Of a DNA stretch of 64,000 bases, positions 24,131-34,500 are shown piece after piece (position 1 is the first letter of the stretch; each line of letters opens with the position of its first letter). The notes under the pieces were generated by a model that saw only the letters and a list, made by a program, of their open reading frames with translations, had not been told where the DNA came from and ran no database searches. The translations under genes were made by a program, and so were the position numbers. The stretch is from Apodemus sylvaticus (Eukaryota > Chordata > Mammalia > Rodentia > Muridae): contig NC_067477.1 of the NCBI RefSeq assembly GCF_947179515.1, forward strand, positions 130,932,465 through 130,996,464. Direction: 5' to 3'.

Positions 24131-25329
24131 AATCAACTTCCCAGTAGGTACCAGGTCAGTCACCTCTGAGCCTTGTACCAGGGGTACCCATATGGTGCCC
24201 TGCATTGGTCAGAGCACAGGTATTACATTTGGCCACCACTGAGTCAGATCTGAAAGTCCAATAACATAGTAGTTACAGGTTTGCACAATGTCCCTGAGCT
24301 TCTTAGTTTCCAAGTGGGTTAAATGGTGTAGGTTGGTGATATATTGGCGCCCCTCTTTTTGGGGAAGAACTTGTTTGCTTGCCTTCTTCAGTTTCAGCTA
24401 CCCCACAGGGTATAACCCTGTACTATGCCCAATTTGTCCATAATTTTGTAATCTTCAGAAGTATATCGGAAGCTGGTATCTCTTAAGTCATAATAGTCAT
24501 TGGACTCCTTGGTGGTCTGGATCATAGCTCCTTGGGCCACCTGCTTGGCAGTTAAATCTGCCATTTGGTTTCCTCTGGCTATTGCATCCTGACCCCTTTG
24601 ATGTCCTGGGCAATGAATGATAGCCACCTTTTTTGGCAAATGTATAGCCTCTAGCAGGCTCAGAATTTCTTCATTATTTTTAATGTCCTTTCCCTCAGAT
24701 GTTAACAGCCCCTTCTGTCAATAGATCACCCCGTGTATGTGAGCAGTTGCAAAGGCATACCTGCTGTCAGTGTAGATGTTGACAGATTTTCCTTCGGCCA
24801 TACGTAGGGCTTGAATCAGAGCCACAAGTTCAGCGTTTTGGGCCAAAGTTCCTTCAGAAAGACTACTGGCCCAGATCACTTGCTTTCTATCCACCGTTGC
24901 CGCCCCTGCCCTTTGCTTACCTTCAACCACGAAGCTACGAGCATCCATGTAACAGTTCAGACTCCCAGGCCAAGGTTGATCTTAAAGGTCACTCCAAGTA
25001 CCAGTCTCTTCTGCCAGTATGTCTGCGCAATTATGGGCGGGGGAGGAGTCATCGGTTTTGGTTTATGGTAGTAAGGTAGTGGGGTTGAGGACAGCAGGTG
25101 GCACAAAAGTCACACGTTCAGCCAGCAACAGGCTGAGAGTGAGTCATATGAGCATTAGAGCATTAGTCATCCATCGGTCAGGGGCCTGCCTGATGATACT
25201 CTCAAGTGCGTGGGGGGCCACAACAGTCATCTGTTGTCCCAAAGTGAGTTTATCAGCATCCTTAATGAGCAGAGCCACTGCAGCAATAGCTTTGAGGCAA
25301 GATGGCCATCCACTGGCTACTGGGTCCAG

Positions 25330-25350
25330 TTTTTTTTTTTTTTTTTTTTT
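25330..25350. repeat. T21 homopolymer inside pol
   Basis: On the coding strand it reads as lysine codons between RT and RNase H and shifts the frame relative to its neighbours. It looks like post-insertion expansion. Confidence 0.9.
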
Positions 25351-26912
25351 GACAGGTAAGCAACTGGCCATTTCTGAGGCCCCAAAGTCTGAGTTAGCAC
25401 TCCTCTGGCAACCCCTGCCCTTTCCTCTACATAAAGAGTAAAGGGCTTAGTCAAGTCGGGCAAGGCTAAGGCCGGGGCTGTCAGTAGGGCTTTTTGAATT
25501 CCTCAAAGGCCTTTTGGTGAGTGTGGATCCATGCGAATGTTCCTCCTTCTTTGGTCAAAGGGTACAAAGGGGCTGCCAAGGTCGCAAATCCTGGTATCCA
25601 TGGTCTGCAGAAACCTGCCGTGCCTAAAAATTCCCTCACCTGTCTGGGGGTGGTTGGGGCAGGGATCTGGGTCACAGTCTTTTTTTCTTGCTTCTGTGAG
25701 CCATCGGTTCCCATCCTTGAGGGTGTATCCTAGGTAAGTGGACTCCGTCTGGCACAATTGGGCCTTTTTTGCTGATAGCCTATACCCCAACTTACCCAGT
25801 TCAGTGAGTAACTTCTCAGTCCCATGCCAGCACTCCTGCTCGGTTGCTGCAGCTAAAAGCAAATCATCAACATACTGAAGCAAAATAATCTGTGAATTTT
25901 CAGCTCAGAAGGTTGCCAGGTCCCGGGGGAGGGCCTCACTGAATAGAGTAGGGGAGTTCTTGAACGCTAGAGGCAGCCTGGTCCAGTCAATTGACCTGCC
26001 TGTTCAGTATCTGGGTCCCTCCATTCAAAGGCAAAAAGAGGCTGACTGGATGGGTGCAGCTTTAGGCAAAAGAAAGCATTTTTTAGGTCTAAGATGGTGT
26101 ACCATTTTCTGTCCAGTGGAAGTGAACCAAGGAGATTGTAAGGGTTAGGAACTATCAGGTGTATGTCCCGCACCCTTTTGTTAACTTCTCTTAAGTCTTG
26201 AACTGGTCAATAGTCATTTGTACCAGGTTTCTTGACTGGCAACAAAGGTGTGCTCCACAGAGACTGGCAAGGGACTAAGATGCCCTACTGTAAAAGTCTC
26301 TGACTATGAGGACTGATTCCCTCTCGGGCCTCTTTGCTCATGGGGTATTGGCAAACCCCCATAGGAGTAGCATCTGTTTTTAGTCCCACAACTACTGGGG
26401 GAACCCGTATAGCCATTCCCCTACCTCCAGTCTCCACCCATGCTTTGGGAAATGCTGCCAACCACTTCTCCAGGTCAGTTGTCTCCTAACAAGCTGGGGG
26501 CTCATGTAACCAATATTCTTCCTCAAGTTTCAAAACCAGTATCATGGAGGTGGGGGCTTGCCAAGTTACCTCTAGCCGCCTTTGGGAGAACCTGATCTGG
26601 GCTTTTGATTTTGTTAATAAGTCTCTTCCCAATAAGGGCATGGGACACTCAGGAATGACTAGAAAGGAGTGTGTCACTTGTCCTTTCCCTAAATCAACAT
26701 TTCTGGAGGTAGTCCATTGATATTGTTTTTGTCCAGTTGTTCCAACTACTATCATCTTTTTATTTTTTAATGTCCCCAATGGTTGTTTTAGAACAGAAAA
26801 TTCAGCTCCCATGTCTACCAAAAAGATCCATAGGGGTCCCCTCCACAGTCAGGGTCAGGGTTACCCTAGGCTCGGGGAGCGGGTCTGAGCCCCATCCCCT
26901 CTAATCATCTTC

Positions 26913-27080
26913 TTATAGGGTTAAAACTTTAGGGACTCTTCCTTTCTTCTTTGGGCAGTCTCTGGCCCAGTGTCCATTTTCTTTGCAGTAGGCACACTGG
27001 TCTTTCCCTAAAGGAGGCCTCCGCCCTTCAGGTTTTGCCTGAAATCTTCTGTTGCCCAGGTTTCCTGTCTGTCTAAATCC

Positions 27081-27161
<81 letters not shown>

Positions 27162-28523
27162 AACTGTGGCTACTATCGTAGTCAAATTCCTTTCTGTCTA
27201 CAATCCTTCCGATTCTCTTTTTCCTCCTCTTCTCACTTTTCTCTCTCTCGTTTCTTCTCTCTTATGATAACTTTCACTGCCTCCTTAACTAAGCTCTATA
27301 AAGAGAGAGTCTGCAAGTTGTCCAGACACTGTAGTTTTTTCTTAACATCTGATGCTGATTGTCCTATAAAAGCCATAGCTACTGCTGCCTGTTGACTCTC
27401 AGAGGTTGGATCAAAAGGAGTACAGCGCCTATGAGCCTTCATTAAACATTCAAGAAACACAGATGGGGGTTCAGTTGGCTCTTGAAGGACCTCCCTTACC
27501 TTAGCGAAATTGGTGGGGTGCCTGGCGGCCCCTTTGAGACCTGCCACAAGAGCTCAGCGATAGAGTGTCATCCACTCCCTACCTGCTGCTGTGTTGTAGT
27601 CCCAGTTGGGCCAGTTTGGGGGAAACCAGCATCAATCTCATTCAGGCGGTTAGTTGGAACTCCATTGGCTCCAGGAACATGTTTTTGAGCTTCCAACAGG
27701 ATCTTCTCTTTTTCTTCAGTGGTAAAAAGAACCTACAGTAGCTGTTGGCAATCATCCCAGGTGGGTTGGTGGGAAAGCATTAAAGACCCTATTAACCCTG
27801 TCAGACTGGCAGGATTCTCTGAATAGGAAAGGTAATTAATTTTCCAATTATACAGATCAGCAGAGGAAAATGGCCAATATTGGAGGGGCTGGAGTTGCGT
27901 AGGGTCCACAGGGAGCCTTAGACATGCAGTGACAGCGCCGTAGTTGAATCTGGTCCTCCGGGACTCTGAGCGCACCAGCTCTGCGTCCTTGCAGCTGGTC
28001 CCTCTGCCACGCCACCGTCAGCACCCTGTTGTGGGGCCTGGGGTAGAGGATATGGGGGAGGAAGGGGGTTTGACCATTCAGGGGGCTCCTTGATCTCGGG
28101 ATAGATCTTGGGAGCAGAGGGTTTACTTTCAGGCAGCATCTCAGGCTTCACAGCCTTTGGTTTTGGTTTTCATTGTGATTCTCAGAGAGCCAGGACTCGG
28201 GAGCCTGGTGTCCACTTCTGTTTCCAAGGCTTAAGACATGTGGGAGGATCTTGCGCTAAATCCTCCCAGACAAAGGTGTAGGGTACCTGGTCGGGATGAA
28301 ACCCCAGTCCTTTCTGGAAAACAATATCCTTAATAGCAGAGATAACAGTCAAGTTGAGGGTACCCTCTGGAGGCCAGTTGACATCATATGACGGCCACTA
28401 CAAAGAGCAAAAAGTTTGCCATGGTCCCTTCTTAACCTCAAAAGATAAATTGTGTGCCCTGGTCTTAATTTCAGTCCAGTGATCTAGAGTCAGTCCTAAA
28501 GGTGTCATCACAGTCTGTCCCAT
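26913..28523 (-). pseudogene. gag: Retroviral gag remnant
   Basis: Gag builds the virus particle at the plasma membrane. The ATG at 28521-28523 opens MGQTVMTPL, a classic gammaretroviral matrix start with the myristoylated Gly2. Matrix runs to about 28398 before a stop. A proline-rich p12-like part near 28060-28110 contains PPPY, the late-budding motif. Capsid follows at 27733-27975 (QYWPFSS, TWDDCQQLL blocks), continuing with the major homology region at 27296-27547. Nucleocapsid has one intact CCHC zinc knuckle, CAYCKENGHWARDC, at 26955-26996. The TAA stop is at 26913-26915. The stretch between capsid and nucleocapsid is filled by the (TC)n array 27086-27158. Several frameshifts and stops, for example around 28398 and 27560-27730, disable it. 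Confidence 0.93.
27086..27158. repeat. (TC)n microsatellite inside gag
   Basis: 73 bp of pure TC; on the coding strand it encodes alternating Arg-Glu. Gammaretroviral capsids have a charged Arg/Glu-rich helix just here, so the array probably expanded from that coding sequence. Confidence 0.95.
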
Positions 28524-28718
28524 TGTCTGAGTTACAAGTGCAACAAAACAGACACAACAGATACACAAACAGAAAGTAACAAGAATCCGACTCTGGCGAG
28601 ACAGACAGAACCAATTCAGAAAGACAGACAGCCAGGACATCCCTGGGGTCCCCCTATGTCCTCCCGGGACATCTCCCAGGGCGGCGGTCGGTGACTCTTC
28701 AGCACGTGTGCTATTCAC
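28524..28718 (-). pseudogene. In-frame upstream gag extension, glycosylated-Gag-like leader
   Basis: The gag frame is open upstream of its ATG for 65 codons. A CTG codon at 28677-28679 opens LGDVPGG, which resembles the start of the CUG-initiated leader of the glycosylated Gag known in murine leukaemia viruses. About 52 codons separate it from the gag ATG. Residues 31-49 of that leader form a hydrophobic, cysteine-rich stretch (ILVTFCLCICCVCFVALV) that fits a signal-anchor membrane segment. In the known family the product is a type II membrane protein that aids particle release and infectivity. Here the leader is shorter than the usual 80-90 residues. Function is inferred only; gag itself is broken downstream. 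Confidence 0.6.
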
Positions 28719-28852
28719 AATTCCTGCCTCCTCTAGAGGTCAGGGTTCTCTCTCCTCTTGAGACCCGAGCGACTGCACAAACTGAAACTGCAGAATCAGA
28801 CTGACACAGAAAGACAAAATGCAGATCAGACAGACAAAAATTATAAACAGAA

Positions 28853-28860
28853 TCTCACCT
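28853..28860 (-). promoter_or_regulatory. Probable proviral splice donor
   Basis: On the minus strand AG|GTGAGA lies about 36 bases after the primer binding site, the place where gammaretroviruses have the donor used for env mRNA. Confidence 0.65.
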
Positions 28861-28895
28861 CCAAGTGGGGTCTTTGGAGATGAGGGTGGTCACAT

Positions 28896-28913
28896 ATCCC
28901 GGACAAGCCCCCA
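28896..28913 (-). promoter_or_regulatory. Primer binding site, tRNA-Pro type
   Basis: Minus strand TGGGGGCTTGTCCGGGAT follows the 5' LTR after a TT spacer. It fits the 3' end of tRNA-Pro with one C-to-T mismatch. This is the primer used by murine leukaemia-type gammaretroviruses. Confidence 0.93.
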
Positions 28914-29031
28914 AATAAAAGACACCCCCCCCACCACCACCACCCATAAAGGGGATAATGTCTCAAGTCTCGGGATAATGAAGCCCCCAAAGAACTCATG
29001 AGAGACCGTTTTTTGCTGTAATCACATGAGG

Positions 29032-29037
29032 TTTATT
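29032..29037 (-). terminator. Polyadenylation signal of the 5' LTR
   Basis: Minus strand AATAAA about 85 bases downstream of the TATA-like box, as expected for an LTR R region. The matching site in the 3' LTR is mutated. Confidence 0.65.
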
Positions 29038-29119
29038 CAGGGAACCAGTGCACTGGGGTCAAGACTCATATCCCATGCAGGGGTAAAGCAATTTGACCCC
29101 AAGCAACTGAAATCAGGGG

Positions 29120-29127
29120 TATTTAAA
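29120..29127 (-). promoter_or_regulatory. TATA-like box of the 5' LTR
   Basis: Minus strand TTTAAATA; transcription would start about 25-30 bases downstream, near 29095. It is conserved in the other LTR. Confidence 0.5.
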
Positions 29128-29381
29128 GGAAAAAAACGCAGATCAAGGGGGAGGTTGGGGAGGTTGCATGTGTTACAGGAAGTACAGAATGTCTCAAGTT
29201 AGTCACGAGGCAGTTATGCAAACATTTTGTGGTCAGCTAGTTCCTGGAACAGGGTGTCCCAACTTTGGGGCCATGTTGCGGTAGCCAGGTGGGACCTGCC
29301 AGGCATGTTATCTTTCTACTGTCCTTGATCTTGTTTTCTAGGGGTCTATACATTTTATAAGGGGTTTGGATCTTTCAGGAC

Positions 29382-30555
29382 CTGCATGGAGGCACATTAC
29401 TCAGCCCTCCATGGAAGAAACTCCAACTGATTTCTACTTCCCTTAAAATATCCATGCATCTTGATAATATTGCTAGCTTTTACGTGATGGAAATTTTGCT
29501 GGACAATTAGCTTGAAGTAATTGGATTGAGATAATCAAAATTAAGGCTTTTTTAAACCTATGAGTCTCAAATGAGAGTTTTCAAGACAAAATAGAAGTGA
29601 AGCTTACATGGTCACTCAACCATTTGTTCACACAGAACATCTTAGGAAACTGATATTTCATGAGACAAGTTCTAACCGGTCCTGGCCTTTGAAACCCTCC
29701 AGGGGAAATAAGCTGCTTTGAAACATTTGAAGAACTGTCATGGAAAAGATAGAGTGGGATCATGCAAGGCCCTGGACGTGAAGCCATAAATCAATGAGAG
29801 CATGACCAAACTCACATTTTGCCTCAGCGGGCAGCCTTCTCACCGTCTAAGTATCTCCAGCAAGAAGGGCTTCCCAACTAAAATTTGTTTCACCTTGCCA
29901 AGGGTTATCCCTGTGGTTTGTATTAATATTACTCAGGTTTACCTCTAATTTGGCATCAGCCCCAGGACTAAATAAGATGCATGTTCTGTTTCCGTGTATT
30001 TAGGGTGAGGCCTGTGATTCTGCAGAGCTCACAGAGGAGTGAGAACAGTGTCGGAAGATGAAGAGAGATTGAAGCATTATGTAAGAGTTTGGGCCACAGA
30101 CTCCTTGCAAGCAGCTCCCTTCTCCTATTCCTGGAGCCTATGAACTATTGTAACTTCCCAGTATGGGGGACTTAGCCTCAAGATAAGCATAATCCTTGAT
30201 GCCATGAAACTCCCATTTGCTGGATATTAGAGGACGCATAAATGGATCCATGAGTCTTGCCCAGGAGAAAAGGCATTTTTTTTCAGGTTGTGCCAAATTT
30301 CAGAAGTTCTCTCCTGCCTATCACAAAGTAGACATAAAGGTGGTCATAGACAAGTGATTTATATGTGCCTTCACTTTCGATTGGTTGTACACAAAATGCG
30401 TAAAATAGGACTGGGTTTATTGGGCCCACCTAATAATAAGATAAATGGGATCTGTTCAACCGATCATTTTAATACTCAGTATGCACCAGCTCTACACTAA
30501 GGTCTGGGAGCCAGCAGTAAACAAAATACACATGGTCTTGAATTCTAAAGAGCTT
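29382..30555. other. Unassigned intergenic sequence
   Basis: No element or gene recognised. Confidence 0.5.
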
Positions 30556-30885
30556 GTGGGGAGCTAGAAAGATGGCCTGGAAGGTAAGAACACTTTCTGT
30601 TCAAACTTGAGAACCTGAGTGGAAATTCCCAGAACCACTATAAAAAACTGGACATGGTCCTGAGCACCTGTAGCCCCCGCATTGTGGGAACATGAAGACA
30701 GGACGCTCTCTGGAGTTTCTCAGCTACCATCCAAGCTACAGGTTCAATAGGAGACCCTATCTTATAGAAATAAAGCAGACAGAAGTAGAACGGGCCACAC
30801 AAAATCATCCTCTGGTCTCTTTAAGAATATGCATAGGTATACATGCACACACATGTGCATACAACACACACACACACTTGCACAC
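30556..30885 (+). repeat. tRNA-derived composite SINE (B3/B4 type) with CA tail
   Basis: Head AGCTAGAAAGATGGCCTGG...CTTGAGAACCTGAGTGGAAATTCCC, shortened here, then GAGCACCTGTAGCCCCCGCA, ending in an ACACAC-rich tail with TGTGCATA. The open frames on both strands here are by-products. Confidence 0.5.
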
Positions 30886-31239
30886 ATACTTGCAAAGATC
30901 CAAATTACTCTCCTTGAGTAGAAAGACATCAGTTGGCTGGGGAAAGTACTTGAAAATATAACACAGCATCTGTATCAAATATGTGACCCTTTCCAATGCC
31001 GTAAGGAGCCCGGCTCTCCACCCTAACAATAATGACCACAGTGACACAGCACTAGCTCTTCTCAGAGGACCTACTTCCTCCTTAAATGACCCACTCGGAA
31101 AGATAAAATTGGCATCTGGGGGAAAGTCGTGTTATGCTTTCATCTTGCCGTCCACAGAACATTCTGTGTGCTATTGGTTGTGGGCATGTATGTGCCTAAT
31201 TCACATGACCATTAATAGCCAATCAGATAAGACCAATGT

Positions 31240-31340
31240 TGCAAGCCAGGCAATCCTAGCACTCAGGCAACTAAGGCAGGAGAATCATGAGTTCAAGACT
31301 GCCTGGGCATTGTAGTAAGACACTGTCTCAAAAAGAAATA
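31240..31340 (+). repeat. Short B1 SINE
   Basis: AAGCCAGGCAATCCTAGCACTC, GCAGGAGAATCATGAGTTCAAG, each part of the B1 core, then TGTCTCAAAAAG at the tail. Part of the head is deleted. Confidence 0.7.
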
Positions 31341-31357
31341 TCAGTAAAGGTTTAGAG

Positions 31358-31573
31358 CAGTGGTTCTCAACCTATAGATCGTTACTCCTTTGGGGTCAAA
31401 TGACCTTTTCAAAGGGGTCATATATATCCTGCATACCAGATGTTTACAATTCATAACATTAGCAAAATTACAGTTATGAAGTAGCAACGAAAATTATTTT
31501 GTGGTTGGGGAGTCACCACAACATAGGGAACTGTGTTAAAGGGGCACAGTATCAGGAAGGTTGAGGACTATTG
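31358..31573. mobile_element. URR1-type non-autonomous hAT transposon
   Basis: 216 bp with inverted ends CAGTGGTTCTCAACCT and AGGTTGAGGACTATTG. The flanks GTTTAGAG (31350-31357) and ATTTAGAG (31574-31581) form an 8-bp target duplication with one mismatch, the length typical of hAT elements. It encodes nothing. Confidence 0.85.
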
Positions 31574-31581
31574 ATTTAGAG

Positions 31582-32324
31582 GCTTCTGAATGGGTTTGTT
31601 ACTTTGGTGTAAGAGAAATGAAAAGGTAATTTCTTAATTTGTATTCATATATAGTGTTGTGTCACTATTATCCATTATATTCATGTACTTTGGGGTCATT
31701 TCAGGGTGTTCTCAGTGGTCTTAAACAGTTAGTATCTATTTATAGAGTTCAACTGAGAACCTGAGGCCCGGGTAGCACTCGTGGGTCAAGGGGTATGCAC
31801 AGATATATAGATGGATGTAGATACTCAGCTTTTACAGATACCGACAGTTTTCCAAAGTGCTGGCAATTTACCCAATTCAAGCATCTGAAATCTCCTGCTG
31901 TGCTACAATTCTCTTAAGAACAGCTTATCTCTTTCACTTTAATCATTCTGGCAAGTGAGTTGAAAATATACTATTATAATCTTAATTTACACGTCTCTGT
32001 TGGGGAATGAGTTGGAGTAACTTTTCTCCCATATTAGACATTAGATACCCTGCTTTGGAAAAGACTCTCTTCCTATCTTTTTCTCACTCTGTATTAGTTT
32101 ATCTGTCATGTGTTTTTTATTCCTCACTGTGCCTGGAGGAGGATTTGAGGATTTCTTTTTCTGCTTCCTGAGTGCTGGGATTAAATGCACTGAGACTACC
32201 CAACTCAGATATGGGGACTTTCAATGTAATATCTTTGTCAGTGATGCTTATCACAAATACATGTTTGTGTAACATCCCCCTTGATGGCTTACCATTTTCT
32301 TTTTCTTTTTATTGGTCACTTTAT
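31582..32324. other. Unassigned intergenic sequence
   Basis: AT-rich, no element named. Confidence 0.5.
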
Positions 32325-32500
32325 TTTTTATTCGATATATTCTTTATTTACATTTCAAATGATTTCCCCTTTCCTGGATCCCCCTCTTGGAAAGTCCCAT
32401 GAGCCCTCTTCCCTTCCCCTGTTCCCCAATCAACCCCTTTGCACTTCCCTGTCCTGCTATTACCCTACATTGCTGCACTGAGCCTTTCCAGGACCAGGGA
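32325..32500 (-). mobile_element. L1 3' end fragment, minus strand
   Basis: TTTTTTATTCGATATATTC then ATTTACATTTCAAATG and the antisense 3' UTR up to CCTTTCCAGGACCAGGG. 5'-truncated inside the 3' UTR. Confidence 0.85.
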
Positions 32501-32519
32501 CGTTTCCATGCATTCAACT

Positions 32520-32835
32520 GGGTGCAGGAATGTGGGCAGGTGCACATGCCTGTGTATGTGCATGAATGCAGAGACCAGAGCACAACCTTTGGTGGGTTTC
32601 CTCGGAAGCTCTCTACCTTACTTTTTGAGACAGAGTTTTTCATTAGCCTGGTGCTTGCTGGTTAAGCCAGACTGACTAAGGGGCCCCAGGACCTGCAAGA
32701 TGTCATCTCCCAGGTGCTGGGATCACAAACAAGTGCCCTTCCCAGGATTTTAAGAACAGTTCTTGGGATGGAACCCAGGTCTTCTTGCTTACAAAGCAAG
32801 CTCTCCACCAGCTGAGGCATAGCCTGGGCCATGCT
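32520..32835 (-). repeat. Composite SINE, minus strand (B4-like)
   Basis: The right end, read in reverse, is a tRNA-like head: GGCCCAGGCTATGCCTCAGC, GAGAGCTTGCTTTG, GACCTGGGTTCCATCCC. The left part is a GC-rich body with CCAGGTGCTGGGATCACAAA, as in B1-like monomers. Confidence 0.55.
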
Positions 32836-33124
32836 TTTTTCTTCCTTAATAGTTTCTTCTAATGAACAAAGATCTAGCTTTGTAAAGCTAGGCTGTCTTT
32901 CTCCCTCAAGATTAGATTGACAGTCTCCTGTTTCTTTGCTCAGAGCTGTTACTTTGTCTCTCATACTTAGGCTACAATACACACTGCAGGTTTCATTACT
33001 TTTGTAGCTATGCAAAGTTTTAAACACATGCAAGAAGACTTAAAGAATAATAGCGTCCTGATGAATGATTTACCATTCATTAGGTTTACCAAAAAATTGG
33101 ACTGAAAGCCAATCTTTTTCCATT

Positions 33125-34500
33125 TCACAACACATTTTTATTATTTAAAACCATTTTGAAATTTAAACATATTTGAATCATATCCCAAGTCCATCCAGAT
33201 CTTCCCCCCTCCATACCCACCCAACTTTAAGTTCTTTCTCAAAATAACAACAAAACCCCCAAAACCAAGAAAATGAAATAACAAAATAAAATGCACACAA
33301 AAAATAAAGCACCAAACTGTAACAAAGTAAAAGCACACGCACAAAAACTATGGCTTCTGTTACACGTTGGTAACCACTCCTGAACATGAGATCTACCCTG
33401 AAGTAGTTGATATGCCCAGTGTCACTCACTGGAGAAAACATTTTCCATTTCCCAGAAGGCACAACTGACAGTTCAGTTGTTAAACTTTACCCTGGTGGCT
33501 AGGTTTTCATTCATTCATCCATTCATTCATTTTTAAATACAACAAAATAAAATATGATGAAATCAAATGAAAATGATCACATCCAAGTCAAACAAGACAA
33601 ACCAAGAGGAACAAAAGAGCCCACGGGAAGGCACAATAATTAGAGATTCACTCATTTGCACACTCAGGAGTCCCATAAAAACCCTAAACTGGAGGTCAGA
33701 ATACAAATGCAGAGGACCTGGTGCAGGGCCCGTGCAGGCTGCTTCAGTCTCTGTGGAATCATGCCGGCTTTGCTGTTGTTGATTTACCAGGGCGTTTTCT
33801 TGGAGTTTCCATCCCTTCTAGCCTTACTCTTCCCACGCCCCTCTTCCAGAGGGTCACAGATCTCTGAGGTGAGGGAGTTGATGGAGACATCTCATTTAGG
33901 GCTGTATGTTCCAAGGTCTCTCAGTCTGACTGTGATGTCTGGCTATGGGTCTCTGTATTTATTTCCAACTGCTGCAGGAGGATGCTTCTCTGATGGTGTC
34001 TGAAGCACTGATCTATGAGTATAACAGAATATCATTAGGACTCATTCTATCACTACATCTTTTTTCTGTTATTTAGACCATGTTTTACCTTGGGTCCCTG
34101 GGCTACCTAGCCCCAGGTTCTTGCTCACCCAAGCAGTGTTGATGATGTGTCCCATCTCATGGAGTGGGCCTTAAGGAAAATCAGTTATTGGTTGGTAACC
34201 ACCACCAGCTTTGTGCCATGGCTACCCTAGCATATCTTGAGGGTAGTACACCATTGTAGGTGAAGGGTGTGTGGCTGGTTTGTGTCCACATTTCTCTTTT
34301 TATAGAGTGCAAAGAGCAATGCAGCAAGAAGCACCATACAGCAAGGACACTAGGACACAGGAGTGGAGGCTCTGTGAAGGAGCCAGCTGGACAGTGTTCA
34401 ACAAGTTGTTTCCCTCTCCCTCCTTGTCTGCTATGTAAATCTCAGAATGTCACTGTCATTGACTCCAAAAATGCATTAGCATTCATCTCTGATAGATAGC
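33125..34500 (-). mobile_element. Lx-type L1 3' UTR, minus strand
   Basis: In reverse it contains GATATTCTGTTATACTCATA, then a TCAGTGC/CATCAGAGAAGC block and GAGAGACCTTGGAACATACAG, the diagnostic run of the long Lx 3' UTR. The same text occurs on the plus strand at 60165-60840. A (CATT)n run lies at 33505-33532. Plus-strand open frames such as 33656-34003 are antisense to the UTR and not genes. Confidence 0.75.

Larger units (their letters stand above)
22740..26912 (-). pseudogene. pol: Retroviral pro-pol remnant (protease, RT, RNase H, integrase)
   Basis: Domains lie in standard gammaretroviral order. Protease (26486-26821) has the flap and C-terminal LLGRDLL block, but the catalytic Asp-Thr-Gly reads Asp-Met-Gly, codon 26810-26812. 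RT keeps the motif A aspartate (26087-26089), with the Asp three residues later now Asn (26078-26080), and keeps YVDD (25863-25874). An A21 tract (25330-25350, T on the plus strand) sits in the connection region. RNase H (24394-24948) keeps the Glu of AELVAL and the Asp of YTDSRYAF. Integrase keeps the first catalytic Asp (segment 23470-23555) and the Glu-containing SSGQVERMNRT, but the middle catalytic Asp is Tyr (23392-23394), and an L1 fragment splits the core. Frameshifts separate most blocks. In the family, pol is made by stop-codon readthrough; here the gag stop is TAA, and further stops follow. Confidence 0.93.
28916..29377 (-). repeat. 5' LTR of the provirus
   Basis: 462 bp. The outer end keeps TGAAAGATC (complement GATCTTTCA at 29369-29377). 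The inner end reads TTTTA instead of TTTCA, so the terminal CA is mutated. A C-rich run at 28924-28947 is poorly alignable to the other LTR. Confidence 0.95.
20313..29381 (-). mobile_element. Class I (gammaretrovirus-like) endogenous provirus, complete but defective
   Basis: The element reads 5' to 3' on the minus strand: LTR, primer binding site, leader, gag, pro-pol, env, LTR. The 4 bases just outside both LTRs are identical, GGAC at 20313-20316 and 29378-29381. That is the target duplication length known for gammaretroviruses and shows one undisturbed insertion. A hand alignment of the two LTRs gives about 37 substitutions over roughly 400 comparable bases (about 9%), not counting a poorly alignable first 30 bases, so the insertion is several million years old, but younger than the murid radiation as a whole. 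Coding regions carry frameshifts, stops, catalytic-site changes, simple-repeat expansions and a nested L1 piece. It cannot be autonomously active. Confidence 0.95.
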
